Source: Sphingomonadales bacterium EhC05
GTDB lineage: Bacteria > Pseudomonadota > Alphaproteobacteria > Sphingomonadales > Sphingomonadaceae
Assembly: GCA_001650955.1 (NCBI GenBank)
Contig: LXYP01000006.1
Coordinates: 105,242-169,241 of the forward strand
DNA: 64,000 bases
Direction of reading: 5' to 3'
In this document: positions 7,377 to 16,360 of the stretch, piece by piece
Layout: each line of letters begins with the position of its first letter
Position numbering within the stretch: position 1 is the stretch's first letter
Translations under genes and position numbers: made by a program
The notes under the pieces: model-generated
What the model was told of the DNA's origin: nothing
The model's input: only the letters and a program-made list of their open reading frames with translations
Database searches by the model: none

Positions 7377-10118
7377 TCACATAGCGGGCGCATTTTTTTG
7401 GCTCGGCTCGCCGAATCCGGCATTGGCCATGATCTGGTCCATAGTCGCAACAACCGCGCCCAGCCTGGCGACCTGATTGTCATCATCAACCACCGCGCGC
7501 ACCGACAATATCGGGGACATGCTGATCGCCTGGGCAGACAAATTGGCTATTCTGACTCCATAGGTGCCATATGGAACGCCTTCAAACAGGAAGAAACCGT
7601 CAAATTCGCTTTGGGTCTGGCGCACGCTCCGGCCCTGCGCATCGAGCAGCTCGAGATCGACTCCGGACAAGGGAGCTCCGCCATCGCGGATTAGCGTACC
7701 TTCGACTTCACCGGCACTGACCAGTGGAAGTTCAACCGTGACCGATACGCCCGGGCGCGGCGTAATCACCACCCCAGGCAGGGCGGGTTGCATGAACGGG
7801 TCCGCCAGACTGCTGGTGTCGATACCAATCATGATCGGCCGGAAGGGCTGGAGATTATCAATAATTGCCTGACCCGAAGCATCAGTAGGGGTCGATGCGG
7901 CGGAATGTCCCGCTGTAAGCTCGACATTTTCAACCAATTCTTCATCGGCCTGACGCTGGCCATCCCGATTTCTGTCCCGGTAAACCACGGCCAGCGCCTG
8001 TCCGCCGCTGGCCAGCTTATTGCTGGTAAAGCGGATTTTGCCATTGCGCGGATCGGGTCCAAAACTGAATGCGAGGTTGAGGCCCGCGGCAATCGAGCCA
8101 TCAGTGGCCGCCTCGGCGCTCGCCGTGAGCGAAAATTTGTCGAAACGCCGGATGATCCCGATAGCGCCGCGCCCGCGATCGAGCTGCGCATCATAGCCAA
8201 GCTCCGCGCGCCAGTCGGCCCGCTCGCTCGCGCGCCATTCGCCGGTAAAATTAACCCTTTCGAAACGTTTTTCCGGTGCGATCCGGTAAACCGCCTCACC
8301 CCTCAGCCGCACACCGCCGATACGCCCGTTGGCAAGCAATCGCGCTTCGACCTGGTCCGGCGGATTCGGGCCGATAGCGCTGAACCGTTTTTCCCAATTC
8401 ACTTCACCGGTCAGGGAGAGGCGCTTGAGATTCATCGATGCCCGACCGGTGATGTTCAGCCGGTCCAGCCCATCGGTGCGCGTTTCATATTGCGCATCAA
8501 TATGGAAGGGGACGATTTTGCTCCCGATCTTAAATTGATGGTCAAGCGCCAGGCTATGGCTACCGTTCACCTTATGTTCGATCCTGTCGGAGGTGAAACC
8601 GCCCTGCGCCCAGATCGATTCTGCGGTGATGAACGTATTTCCCAGCTCTCCGAGCAGCTGGCCCCGGAAAGCAGTGCCGCCGCCGAGGTCGGAAGAGGCG
8701 GATAGCTCGACCAGAGTCGGTCCAACCGCCCGGCGGACAGATCCTTCCAGATAATGGGTCCGTTTGCCGTCAATCTGCAGGCTGAACAGCGAGGCCGCAA
8801 CCGATGTTTTAACATTCAAGCCGCGCTCTATGCCAATCCCACCGCGCCAACCGGACTGGCGAGTCGGTGCATAATCCCCCAAACGGATCAAATCTTCCCC
8901 CGCCTCGTGAACGCCGGCCCAATAATAGGTTTTTTTCGGCGGGATCGAGTTGAGACCGACCGGGACGACTTGCGCGTCTCTCCGGATTTGGCCCTGAGGC
9001 CCGTAGAGCACCACTTCAAAGCGGTTCTGGCCATAGAGCAATGGCACATCGACAAATTCATAGCGGCCATCCGAGCGATTTTCGGCAAATGCGAGCAATT
9101 GTCCGTTGCGATATAATTCCGCATCCCAGCCGCTGGGCAATTCCCCGCGGAAACTGGTGCGATCGAAATTATCGGGTCGGTCGACCGGACGATTGGTGAC
9201 AATGCCGCCCCGCCCGACGGTGCTTTGCGACACCAGCGGAGTCGAAACCGTCGCGACATCTCCCACCGCGAAATGGGTCGCCTTGAGCGGCCCGAGAAGC
9301 GCGGCTTTCGGATCAGTCCGATAGGCGCGAACCCGGAGGTTTTCGGGTACACCCTCGTCGTTTGAGGACAATCGGGCATCAAAGGACGCCCGGCCGATTT
9401 CGCCGGAGGCAAATAGCTCATAGCGCAGATCAAATTGCTGCCCTGACTGTTTGTCCGACAGGCCACCCGCGGACACTACAGCGTCGACAGATGGTGTCCG
9501 CCAAAACCGATATGGTTCCTGGGATTGCGGCAAGCTGGCGAGGTCAAAACTCTTGCGAGGGCGAATTTTTTTGGCTTTCTCCTGCCGTTCCAAAGCTCTT
9601 TCAAAGGGCAATTTCATATCTGACTTGATGATCAGCAACGCATTGGACAGATCCGGTGTCAAAGTCACATCCATCCAGTTGGCGAGAGTCTTCACATTGA
9701 CGCACCAGCCCTCCGGCGTGTCATAAATATCTCCTTCACCGAGTTTTTTCCTATCGTTCACCTTTTGTACCATAGCACCGTCGCGATCAATGGTCAGCGT
9801 CTGGCGCTCGGAGAATATCCAGCCAGTTGCGCGGCGCGACTTTTTGTCCAACCGTATCGGTAGATCCATCGCCATGATCATATCCGCAAGATCTACACAG
9901 ACGCCTTTGTCGGTCTGATAGCCTCGGATGCCATCGCCAAGGCGATATTTGCCGGTTCGCAGATCGAATAGCAGGGCATCGTCATCATGCGCCTTCCAGC
10001 TGCCCGCCGCATGGACCGGAGCCGCCAAAAACAGCGAAGCCGCCGAAATCGAGACGATTCCCACGGCTTTTGCCAACGACCCCAGGGCCTGGCGGAATAT
10101 GTTGGGCTGCTGTTGCAT
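7377..10118 (-). CDS. outer-membrane usher-like protein of a DUF4402 chaperone-usher system
   Basis: About 913 residues from the ATG at 10118, with an N-terminal signal peptide (LGSLAKAVGIVSISAASLFL...APVHAAG). The long middle region is rich in alternating beta-strand patterns typical of a beta-barrel. It contains the usher-like segments FRGELPSGWDAELYRNGQLL and FVDVPLLYGQNRFEVVLYGPQ (about residues 325-375). The C-terminus has a carboxypeptidase-regulatory-like beta-sandwich (LIRDGGAPLSGVDLELLD...FDGFFLFEGVPYGTYGVRI). Ushers secrete and assemble surface subunits delivered by a periplasmic chaperone, and the chaperone gene ends 61 bp upstream. A TTG at 10160 would add 14 residues but has a poorly placed ribosome-binding site. 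The barrel is divergent from enterobacterial ushers, and the N-terminal part is hard to assign. Confidence 0.8.
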   Translation of the reverse strand: MQQQPNIFRQALGSLAKAVGIVSISAASLFLAAPVHAAGSWKAHDDDALLFDLRTGKYRLGDGIRGYQTDKGVCVDLADMIMAMDLPIRLDKKSRRATGWIFSERQTLTIDRDGAMVQKVNDRKKLGEGDIYDTPEGWCVNVKTLANWMDVTLTPDLSNALLIIKSDMKLPFERALERQEKAKKIRPRKSFDLASLPQSQEPYRFWRTPSVDAVVSAGGLSDKQSGQQFDLRYELFASGEIGRASFDARLSSNDEGVPENLRVRAYRTDPKAALLGPLKATHFAVGDVATVSTPLVSQSTVGRGGIVTNRPVDRPDNFDRTSFRGELPSGWDAELYRNGQLLAFAENRSDGRYEFVDVPLLYGQNRFEVVLYGPQGQIRRDAQVVPVGLNSIPPKKTYYWAGVHEAGEDLIRLGDYAPTRQSGWRGGIGIERGLNVKTSVAASLFSLQIDGKRTHYLEGSVRRAVGPTLVELSASSDLGGGTAFRGQLLGELGNTFITAESIWAQGGFTSDRIEHKVNGSHSLALDHQFKIGSKIVPFHIDAQYETRTDGLDRLNITGRASMNLKRLSLTGEVNWEKRFSAIGPNPPDQVEARLLANGRIGGVRLRGEAVYRIAPEKRFERVNFTGEWRASERADWRAELGYDAQLDRGRGAIGIIRRFDKFSLTASAEAATDGSIAAGLNLAFSFGPDPRNGKIRFTSNKLASGGQALAVVYRDRNRDGQRQADEELVENVELTAGHSAASTPTDASGQAIIDNLQPFRPIMIGIDTSSLADPFMQPALPGVVITPRPGVSVTVELPLVSAGEVEGTLIRDGGAPLSGVDLELLDAQGRSVRQTQSEFDGFFLFEGVPYGTYGVRIANLSAQAISMSPILSVRAVVDDDNQVARLGAVVATMDQIMANAGFGEPSQKNAPAM

Positions 10119-10178
10119 GACGCAATCTGGTGACTTCTTTACGGCGTGACGCCGCGACAAGTCATTGGATTAATATCC

Positions 10179-11021
10179 TTATTTTAGGACCATGTCAGTT
10201 TTGGCGATCAGCCCACCGCCGACATTATTGGGTTCATAATATTCAACCGAGATCGGCCCGTTCATCTGCTTTGCTATTTCAGCAGGAAGCGGCAAAGAAA
10301 CTTTGCGCTGTCCGATTTCCGGATAAACAGCGATACCACGCGCAACCAACAGAGGGTCGTCGGCTCCTGGCTTGGTGATTCTGATCTCGCCATATGTCGA
10401 TCGTGTGCCGGTCCGGCTGAGATCGAAAGCAAAACTCTGACCGTTCTGATTTTCCTCCATGCGGCCATTGGCAATACCGGCCGTGGCCTTGAGATTGCCC
10501 TGCCGGATGATCACCGGGATGGTCACGCCATATATCGGCGTCAGTGCGATTGTGAAACCGCCGGCGGGGCGAGACGTGTCGGTCACCGAGCGTGCTTTCG
10601 GAATGGCGCGGAACAACAGATGGGCGCGATATTCGCCATCCGCAAGACCTTGCGGTGGCCGGACTCCCAAACGAATCGCCTGGGGCTGATTGGGCGGCAA
10701 AGTGACCCGGCGGGGCGCATAGCGAATCATCGCCTTGGCCGCCTTTTCCAGTTCATTGGCATCTTCTTCGCTGACGTCTTCCAGCCGGCCCTGCGCCGTC
10801 ATCCGCCGAAGCTCAAGCGAGATCCGATAGGTCGCCGTCTCCGCACCAATATTGTTAAGAATGACCTCGGTGCCGCGCTGACCATCCAAAACGATCCGCG
10901 TTGGTGCAACCAACAAATCCCCAGCCGCCAGAGCGGGCGCCACCGACCATGTCATGGCCGAAAGGACGGCGCCGAAAGCGACACATGTCTTGGATAGATT
11001 TTTGAGAGCTTTGAACGTCAT
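10179..11021 (-). CDS. periplasmic pilus-assembly chaperone (PapD-like)
   Basis: A 280-residue protein with a signal peptide ending near VAPALAAGD and the two-domain immunoglobulin-like pattern of fimbrial chaperones. The start of the mature protein, LLVAPTRIVLDGQRGTEVIL, matches the G1/A1 region. The segment ITPIYGVTIPVIIRQG corresponds to the G1 strand and linker, with alternating hydrophobic residues that donate a strand to the subunit. Such chaperones hold DUF4402 or spore-coat-U-type subunits in the periplasm and hand them to the usher. The ATG at 11021 has GGAG 6-7 nt upstream; an earlier in-frame ATG at 11081 would add a 20-residue polar extension before the signal peptide and is less likely. 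It lies between the subunit gene and the usher gene. Confidence 0.85.
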   Translation of the reverse strand: MTFKALKNLSKTCVAFGAVLSAMTWSVAPALAAGDLLVAPTRIVLDGQRGTEVILNNIGAETATYRISLELRRMTAQGRLEDVSEEDANELEKAAKAMIRYAPRRVTLPPNQPQAIRLGVRPPQGLADGEYRAHLLFRAIPKARSVTDTSRPAGGFTIALTPIYGVTIPVIIRQGNLKATAGIANGRMEENQNGQSFAFDLSRTGTRSTYGEIRITKPGADDPLLVARGIAVYPEIGQRKVSLPLPAEIAKQMNGPISVEYYEPNNVGGGLIAKTDMVLK

Positions 11022-11175
11022 TTCTTTCTCCGCTGGGACTGGATTCAACCGGATAGTGCGGTTTTCCGCCCTCATCCTCACAGCGAAGATTATGCCGAAA
11101 TAGGGTTACCAAAGAGCTAACCATGACGAATTTTCTAGATCAGATAGTGTGCATTCAGCCTCTTTTGAACAGAGA

Positions 11176-11207
11176 AAACCCGCCGGCACCGGAGCACAGG
11201 CGGGTTT
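11176..11207. terminator. stem-loop terminator between the DUF4402 subunit and chaperone genes
   Basis: Bases 11176-11184 (AAACCCGCC) and 11199-11207 (GGCGGGTTT) form a perfect 9-bp stem with a 14-nt loop. The symmetric A/T ends let it act on either strand. Read on the minus strand it follows the subunit gene by about 45 nt. It would limit read-through into the chaperone and usher genes, so that the subunit is made in excess; that effect is inference. A second short inverted repeat (CGGAGG/CCTCCG) lies at 11225-11240. Confidence 0.7.
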
Positions 11208-11252
11208 CTGTTCTTTAACACGAACGGAGGATTTCCTCCGCCGGTTCACATA

Positions 11253-11744
11253 TTATTGGTAGTCGACATCAACGTCAAACGAACCGGAATATGCACCATC
11301 CGCCTGGTCAGCGCCAACCGAAAGCGTGCCGCCAACAGTGAAGCTGTCGCCGCCGGCGAGAAGGATGGTCGAAACGCTTGGTGACAGGCTGGCAGACATT
11401 GTGTCGCCATCGGCATTGGTCAAAGTAACCGATGCATCAACGTCAACATCGACGGTTTCACCGGTGGTGCCTGATACGCTGAAACCGGCTGCAGTAGCGG
11501 TACCGGAACAGACCAGATCGCCATTACAAGTCACGGCGCCAGCTGAACTCACGACGACGGTCGAACCGGTTGGAGCGGAAACGATGGTGGCAAAGTCAAG
11601 ATCAGCGGTATTGGTTACGCTGACCTGCTGGAGGATGTTCGCACTGGCATCAGCAGATGCGGTATCCGCATGTGCAGCGGTTGCGCCCATGACGGAGGCG
11701 GCAAGAACGGAAGAAGCCAATGCGGCTTTAATAAATTTCGACAT
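11253..11744 (-). CDS. DUF4402 family surface subunit (probable pilin-like protein)
   Basis: A 163-residue secreted protein: signal peptide (AALASSVLAASVMGATAAHA), then a small, acidic, Ser/Thr/Val-rich beta-sandwich domain of the DUF4402 family. The conserved start is ANILQQVSVTNTADLDFATI and the end is the family-typical GAYSGSFDVDVDYQ. A Cys pair (VTCNGDLVCSG) may form a disulfide. DUF4402 proteins are encoded next to chaperone and usher genes and are thought to be their assembled subunits. The ATG at 11744 is preferred over upstream in-frame codons because the signal peptide starts there. Very low Arg/Lys content in the mature part fits a surface-exposed or extracellular protein. A CtrA-like site lies about 140 bp upstream. 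Confidence 0.85.
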   Translation of the reverse strand: MSKFIKAALASSVLAASVMGATAAHADTASADASANILQQVSVTNTADLDFATIVSAPTGSTVVVSSAGAVTCNGDLVCSGTATAAGFSVSGTTGETVDVDVDASVTLTNADGDTMSASLSPSVSTILLAGGDSFTVGGTLSVGADQADGAYSGSFDVDVDYQ

Positions 11745-11885
11745 ATTTCTGGTCCCTATATTATATTTTACTTCGAAAGGACGCATACGGTGCATTCAAC
11801 CAAACCCACTGGCTGAACGTCGCCTGCGCCAACATTCGAATGGCCTTATCCCCCGGAAAGGATAATGTTTCGCTGTAACTTATGG

Positions 11886-11900
11886 TTAAAATTTTCTAAA
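11886..11900. promoter_or_regulatory. CtrA-like site upstream of the DUF4402 gene
   Basis: TTAA-N7-TAAA on the plus strand (TTTA-N7-TTAA on the minus strand), one base from the CtrA consensus TTAA-N7-TTAA, in the AT-rich region ahead of the subunit gene. Such near matches occur by chance in AT-rich DNA, so the call is weak. Confidence 0.3.
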
Positions 11901-12004
11901 CGCGCTAAACATCTGATATACATAGGTAATATAGCTTTTATTCAGGAAGTCTTCCCGAAAGACTGGCGTGAAAAGAGGCTCGGTCCGAAGATATCGGAGA
12001 AGAA

Positions 12005-12976
12005 TTAGATATGTTCGCCGGTCAGGCGCTGACAAATCAGGTCCAGTTGATCCAAATTGCTATATTCGATTGTCATCGCCCCGGCCTGCCCCATTGAACT
12101 GATCGAGACCTTCAGACCCAGCAGATCGCCGAGATGATTTTCAACCGCCCGAATATCAGCATCGGCTTCAGATCCATGCGCCTTTGCTTTGGGAGACTTT
12201 GTTGTTGGTCCCGACAGGGCTTTGCGCACCCGCTTTTCAACATCGCGCACCGAGAGCTTCTGCTTGACGATTTGCTGGCCCAATTCTTCCGGGTTCGGCG
12301 CATTGATCAATGCGCGCGCGTGACCCATTGAGAGTTTTTCGTCGACAACAAGTGCGCGAACCGATGCAGGCAGCTCGAGCAGGCGCATCAAATTGGCGAC
12401 ATGACTCCGCGACTTGCCGACAATCTCCGCCAGCCGTGCCTGACTATGCCCGAAATCATTGCACAGCTTTATATAGGCCTCCGCCTCCTCAATCACGTTG
12501 AGGTCTTTGCGCTGGACATTTTCGACAATTGCGATTTCAAAAGTAGCTTCGTCGCTCAATTGACGCACAACCGCAGGAATATGATGCAGGCGGGCCCGTT
12601 GCGCAGCGCGCCAGCGGCGTTCGCCTGCAACAATCTGGAAAGTCTTGCCCTGCGGCCGGACCACGATCGGCTGAATCACACCGCGCACTTTCATACTGTC
12701 GGCCAGCTCGTCCAAGGCAGCATTGTCGAACCGCTGACGCGGCTGATCGGGATTGGGACGAATATCCGATATCGCTATGGAACGCAGTCCTTCGATCGTT
12801 CCATTTTCAGGATCGTCTGAACTGTCACCAGATGCTGGTGATGAGATAATCGGCTCTTCCCGTTGAATCTCTCCAAATAGGGAGTTGAGGCCACGACCCA
12901 AGCCAGTCGCCCGCTTGGCGCTGACTTTTTTCTCAGGCATTTCTTTTTCGTTCAGAATATTATCGTCAGCCATCAT
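12005..12976 (-). CDS. parB: chromosome partitioning protein ParB
   Basis: A 323-residue ParB/Noc-type CTPase clamp. It binds parS sites near the origin and spreads along DNA, and in Caulobacter relatives it also recruits MipZ. Visible are the N-terminal ParA-interacting motif GLGRGLNSLFGE (about residue 26), the CTP-binding arginine-rich box GERRWRAAQRARLHHIP, the ENVQRKDLN segment, and the helix-turn-helix with the parS recognition helix (GHSQARLAEIVGKSRSHVANLMRLL). The C-terminal dimerisation domain follows a charged linker. Its ATG overlaps the parA stop as ATGA. Three parS sites lie 0.8-3.4 kb upstream in the same gene block. Confidence 0.97.
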   Translation of the reverse strand: MMADDNILNEKEMPEKKVSAKRATGLGRGLNSLFGEIQREEPIISSPASGDSSDDPENGTIEGLRSIAISDIRPNPDQPRQRFDNAALDELADSMKVRGVIQPIVVRPQGKTFQIVAGERRWRAAQRARLHHIPAVVRQLSDEATFEIAIVENVQRKDLNVIEEAEAYIKLCNDFGHSQARLAEIVGKSRSHVANLMRLLELPASVRALVVDEKLSMGHARALINAPNPEELGQQIVKQKLSVRDVEKRVRKALSGPTTKSPKAKAHGSEADADIRAVENHLGDLLGLKVSISSMGQAGAMTIEYSNLDQLDLICQRLTGEHI

Positions 12977-13755
12977 GCCGCCACCTTTCGTTCGGGCAGC
13001 CGCGAAATCAGTTCACGGGCCAGATTGATATAGGCCTGGGATCCGCTGCACCGGTGATCATAGATCAACGCCGGCAACCCATGGCTCGGCGCCTCCGATA
13101 GCCGGACGTTCCGCGGAATGACGGTCTCGAACACAATATTGCCAAGACAGGCCCGGACATCATCCGAAACCTGTTCGGTCAATTTGTTGCGCCGATCATA
13201 CATGGTCAGCACCACGCCCATGACCGACAATTCCCGGTTGAACCGCGCGCGGATCCGCTCGACCGTCTGCAAAAGCTGGCTCAGGCCTTCCAGCGCAAAA
13301 AATTCGCACTGCAACGGCACGAGCAAGGACTCCACCGCGACCATGGCGTTGAGCGTCAACAAGCCAAGCGAGGGTGGACAATCAATCAGACAAATATCCC
13401 AGCGGCCGTCATCCGCCGTATCGAGCGCCTTTTTCAGCCGGTGGGTGCGTTCGTCAAAACCAACAAGTTCGACTTCCGCGCCCGACAGATCAACGGTGGC
13501 CGGCACAATATCGAGGCCCGGGACTTTGGTGTGATAGACACAGTCCAAAAGCGCTATATCGTTGATGATCAGGTCATAGCTGCTATTTATCCGGTCGCCT
13601 TGGGACAAGCCTAGTCCAGTCGATGCATTGCCCTGCGGATCCAGGTCAATCAACAATACTTTCCAACCGCTCGCTGCCAAGGCTGTCGCCATATTGATCG
13701 CGGTGGTGGTTTTTCCAACTCCGCCTTTCTGATTGGCTATCGCAATTCGGACCAT
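12973..13755 (-). CDS. parA: chromosome partitioning ATPase ParA
   Basis: A 260-residue deviant Walker-A ATPase that drives origin segregation by ATP-dependent binding to the nucleoid and release by ParB. The sequence shows KGGVGKTTTAINMATALA (residues 10-27), LLIDLDPQGNASTGLG (Walker A' and switch I) and CLIDCPPSLGLLTLNAM (Walker B). Length is standard for the chromosomal type without an N-terminal DNA-binding domain. It is followed with a 4-bp overlap by parB and preceded by rsmG, 32 bp away, so mnmG-rsmG-parA-parB are probably one transcript. Confidence 0.97.
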   Translation of the reverse strand: MVRIAIANQKGGVGKTTTAINMATALAASGWKVLLIDLDPQGNASTGLGLSQGDRINSSYDLIINDIALLDCVYHTKVPGLDIVPATVDLSGAEVELVGFDERTHRLKKALDTADDGRWDICLIDCPPSLGLLTLNAMVAVESLLVPLQCEFFALEGLSQLLQTVERIRARFNRELSVMGVVLTMYDRRNKLTEQVSDDVRACLGNIVFETVIPRNVRLSEAPSHGLPALIYDHRCSGSQAYINLARELISRLPERKVAA

Positions 13756-13787
13756 CTTGTTGATAAACCCTTTTGAAAATCGACGTT

Positions 13788-14405
13788 TTAGCCTTTCCCC
13801 ACCAAGATTCTGGCTTGCGGATCCGTCAAACTATGTTCCACGTGAAACATTTTTTGACGTTTTGGCGAAAGGCTCTTTAACTCCATTACCGCATTTTTGC
13901 CTTTTGGTAAGAGCCAAAGCGTATTTTCTGTGGAAAACCGGTGCGAAAGTGAGATCAACCGAGGCAGCGGGGCAAAGGCACGCGCGCTGATGACGTCAGC
14001 GGCAAAGTCCGGAACATTCTCGAGGCGGTCCCCAATGACCACGGCTTTGGCGGACAAGCCCGTCTGTTCAACCACTTTGTTGAGAAACTCGACGCGGCGT
14101 TTGCGGGACTCGACCATATGAACCTTATGATCGCTCAATATTGCTATCACGATACCGGGGAAGCCCGCGCCCGTACCCAAATCCAGCCAGCTCCTGCCCT
14201 GCCCTTCTTGTGGGCCAAGCAACAGCAGCTGGGCGCTATCGACGACATGCCGCGCCCAGACATGCTCTGCGCTGGATTTTGAAATCAGATTCTGCAGCAG
14301 CATTTCTTCCGCGAGCAAGGCGAGAAAAAGTTCGAGCTGCTGCCATGTTTCACGTGAAACATCAAAATGAGACCGCAGCCAAGCCTGCGCTTCGTCTTCA
14401 GTCAT
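13788..14405 (-). CDS. rsmG: 16S rRNA (guanine-N7)-methyltransferase RsmG
   Basis: A 205-residue SAM-dependent enzyme that methylates N7 of G527 in 16S rRNA. The SAM-binding motif [18 protein letters not shown] is at about residues 72-89, followed by [11 protein letters not shown] and the later SARAFAPL motif. The 3' end of mnmG's sequence neighbour is tight: the ATG overlaps the stop of mnmG by 4 bp. The N-terminal DVSRET and C-terminal MFHVEH peptides are the in-frame translations of two parS sites, so this gene carries DNA-segregation signals within its coding sequence. Confidence 0.95.
   Translation of the reverse strand: MTEDEAQAWLRSHFDVSRETWQQLELFLALLAEEMLLQNLISKSSAEHVWARHVVDSAQLLLLGPQEGQGRSWLDLGTGAGFPGIVIAILSDHKVHMVESRKRRVEFLNKVVEQTGLSAKAVVIGDRLENVPDFAADVISARAFAPLPRLISLSHRFSTENTLWLLPKGKNAVMELKSLSPKRQKMFHVEHSLTDPQARILVGKG
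13834..13849. promoter_or_regulatory. parS: parS site inside the 3' end of rsmG
   Basis: TGTTCCACGTGAAACA, a 16-bp near-perfect palindrome that matches the bacterial parS consensus TGTTTCACGTGAAACA at 15 of 16 positions. ParB is encoded 0.9 kb away. Read in frame on the minus strand it encodes part of MFHVEH. Confidence 0.93.
14346..14361. promoter_or_regulatory. parS: parS site inside the 5' end of rsmG
   Basis: TGTTTCACGTGAAACA, a perfect 16-bp palindrome identical to the parS consensus. In the minus-strand frame it encodes the conserved DVSRET near the RsmG N-terminus. Confidence 0.96.
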
Positions 14406-16267
14406 GCGGCCAAATGCTTTGTCTCGCGCCGACGCGCATGGACCAAAATCGCCGCCAGGGCAGCCGGAGTGATCCCCCGGATGCGTGACGCTGCTGCCAG
14501 AGTTTCTGGCTTGGCCCTTTGCAAGCGCTCGACCATTTCGTTCGAAAGTCCGGCGATATTCGCATAGTCGACGGACTCGCCCAGCCCGATTTGTTCATTG
14601 GCCCGAAGATCGCGCAACTCCGATTCCTGGCGCTCCAGATAAGGCGCGTAGCGTGCATCCTCCTCTATCTCGGCAAGCAGCGCAGAATCATGATCAGCAA
14701 AACCGGGCGCCAATGCCTCCAATGATTGCATCGAGATATTCGGAAAGCGCAGCCAGTCGAACAGGCTTTGCTTCGTACCATCTTTGCGTACCTCGATACC
14801 CGCTTTCGAAAGCGCCTCGGTTGAATATATTGCTTCCAGCCGTGCCAGGATCTGATCACGCTCCGCTACGCGCCGCTCAAACCAGCTTGTCCGCTCTTCG
14901 CCAACGCAACCTGTTTCCATAGCAATTGGAGTCAGCCGGGACGACGCATTATCTGCGCGTAGCCGCAAACGATATTCTGCCCGCGCCGTGAGCATGCGAT
15001 AGGGTTCGGTAATCCCCTGCAACACGAGATCATCGATCATCACCGCCATATAGCTGGTGCCACGATCCAATGTCGGTGCCGTTCGGCCCTGGACCGCGCA
15101 AGCCGCGCCAATGCCAGCGATCAGGCCTTGGGCAGCGGCTTCTTCATAACCGGTCGTTCCGTTGATCTGACCCGCACAATAGAGGCCCGTCAAATCGCGC
15201 ACCTTCAGGGATCGGTCGAGCGCCCGGGGATCGATATGATCATATTCGACCGCATAGCCCGGGACGATTATCTCGGCCTTTTCCAATCCTTCCATTGTCC
15301 GCACAAATGCGAGTTGTACATCGGCGGGCAAAGATGTGCTAATCCCATTGGGATAGACCAAATTCGTATCCAGTCCTTCGGGCTCCAAAAAGACCTGATG
15401 CGAATCCCGATCCGCAAAGCGATGAATCTTATCCTCTATCGACGGACAATAGCGTGGGCCCTGGGCGTCAATTGCACCGCTGAACAATGGTGAAAGATCA
15501 AGCGACTCCCGGATGATATCATGGGTCGTCGCCGAGGTGCGACTGACGGCGCAAAATATTTGCGGCGTGTCACGGCGTTCCGACAATGGCGACATCGTCC
15601 AGCTTTCATCGTCGGACGGCTGTTCGGGAACCGCAGCCCAGTCGATCGTGCGTCCATCTATTCGCGGCGGCGTTCCGGTCTTGAGGCGGGCGATCGGCAG
15701 GCCGGCGTCGCGTATCTGCTGTCCCAGTGAGACCGCTGCCGCCTCTCCGTCGCGTCCACCGGCGGTGGTATCTTTCCCGCGAAACAATTTGCCATTGAGA
15801 AAAGTGCCGGTCGCAAGGATTACCGCAGCGCTATGAATTTCAGAGCCATCGGCCATGGCTATGCCTTCAATCGTCTCTCCCGACATCAACAGCGCGGCCA
15901 CTTCACCCTCGATGATTGTCAGATTATCCTGCGCATCGAGCATCTGATGAATGGCGGCTTTATATAACTTGCGGTCGGCCTGAATCCGGGGGCCCTGCAC
16001 CGCCGTGCCCTTGGACAGATTGAGCATCCGATAATGGATTGCCGCGGCATCTGCCGCCCTGCCGATCAAACCGTCAAAGGCATCGACTTCGCGAACCAGA
16101 TGGCCCTTGCCCAGCCCGCCAATCGCAGGGTTGCAAGACATGGCTCCGATCGTGTCACGGGCAAAGCTGACCAGGGCCGTCGACGCGCCCATGCGTGCAG
16201 CGACGGCTGCAGCCTCACAGCCGGCATGGCCGCCGCCGACCACAATGATGTCAAAATGCTGGTTCAT
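14402..16267 (-). CDS. mnmG: tRNA uridine-5-carboxymethylaminomethyl modification enzyme MnmG (GidA)
   Basis: A 621-residue FAD protein. With MnmE it adds the carboxymethylaminomethyl group to the wobble uridine of several tRNAs. The FAD-binding [19 protein letters not shown] is at the N-terminus, followed by the conserved [20 protein letters not shown] and later [11 protein letters not shown] and LKTGTPPR. In the C-terminal half are [20 protein letters not shown] and the SRLTP region; the four-helix domain ends [15 protein letters not shown]. The ATG at 16267 gives the usual N-terminus; an ATG 12 bp further upstream is also open. The gene overlaps rsmG by 4 bp, and mnmE lies 93 bp upstream with a parS site between them. 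Confidence 0.97.
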   Translation of the reverse strand: MNQHFDIIVVGGGHAGCEAAAVAARMGASTALVSFARDTIGAMSCNPAIGGLGKGHLVREVDAFDGLIGRAADAAAIHYRMLNLSKGTAVQGPRIQADRKLYKAAIHQMLDAQDNLTIIEGEVAALLMSGETIEGIAMADGSEIHSAAVILATGTFLNGKLFRGKDTTAGGRDGEAAAVSLGQQIRDAGLPIARLKTGTPPRIDGRTIDWAAVPEQPSDDESWTMSPLSERRDTPQIFCAVSRTSATTHDIIRESLDLSPLFSGAIDAQGPRYCPSIEDKIHRFADRDSHQVFLEPEGLDTNLVYPNGISTSLPADVQLAFVRTMEGLEKAEIIVPGYAVEYDHIDPRALDRSLKVRDLTGLYCAGQINGTTGYEEAAAQGLIAGIGAACAVQGRTAPTLDRGTSYMAVMIDDLVLQGITEPYRMLTARAEYRLRLRADNASSRLTPIAMETGCVGEERTSWFERRVAERDQILARLEAIYSTEALSKAGIEVRKDGTKQSLFDWLRFPNISMQSLEALAPGFADHDSALLAEIEEDARYAPYLERQESELRDLRANEQIGLGESVDYANIAGLSNEMVERLQRAKPETLAAASRIRGITPAALAAILVHARRRETKHLAA

Positions 16268-16342
16268 GCGGCTGCCCATAGCCGAAGCAGCTTTTCAGGT
16301 CAAAATGATCTCGCGCGATCGAGTCCCGGAATCACCGGGCTT

Positions 16343-16358
16343 TGTTCCACGTGGAACA
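16343..16358. promoter_or_regulatory. parS: parS site between mnmE and mnmG
   Basis: TGTTCCACGTGGAACA, a perfect 16-bp palindrome two symmetric bases from the parS consensus, placed in the short gap between the mnmE stop and the mnmG start. Confidence 0.93.
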
Positions 16359-16360
16359 GC

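Noticed and set aside
11945..11990. Intrinsic terminator downstream of parB
   Set aside because: The AGTCTT/AAGACT stem is 6 bp at most and is not followed by a T-run on the minus strand.
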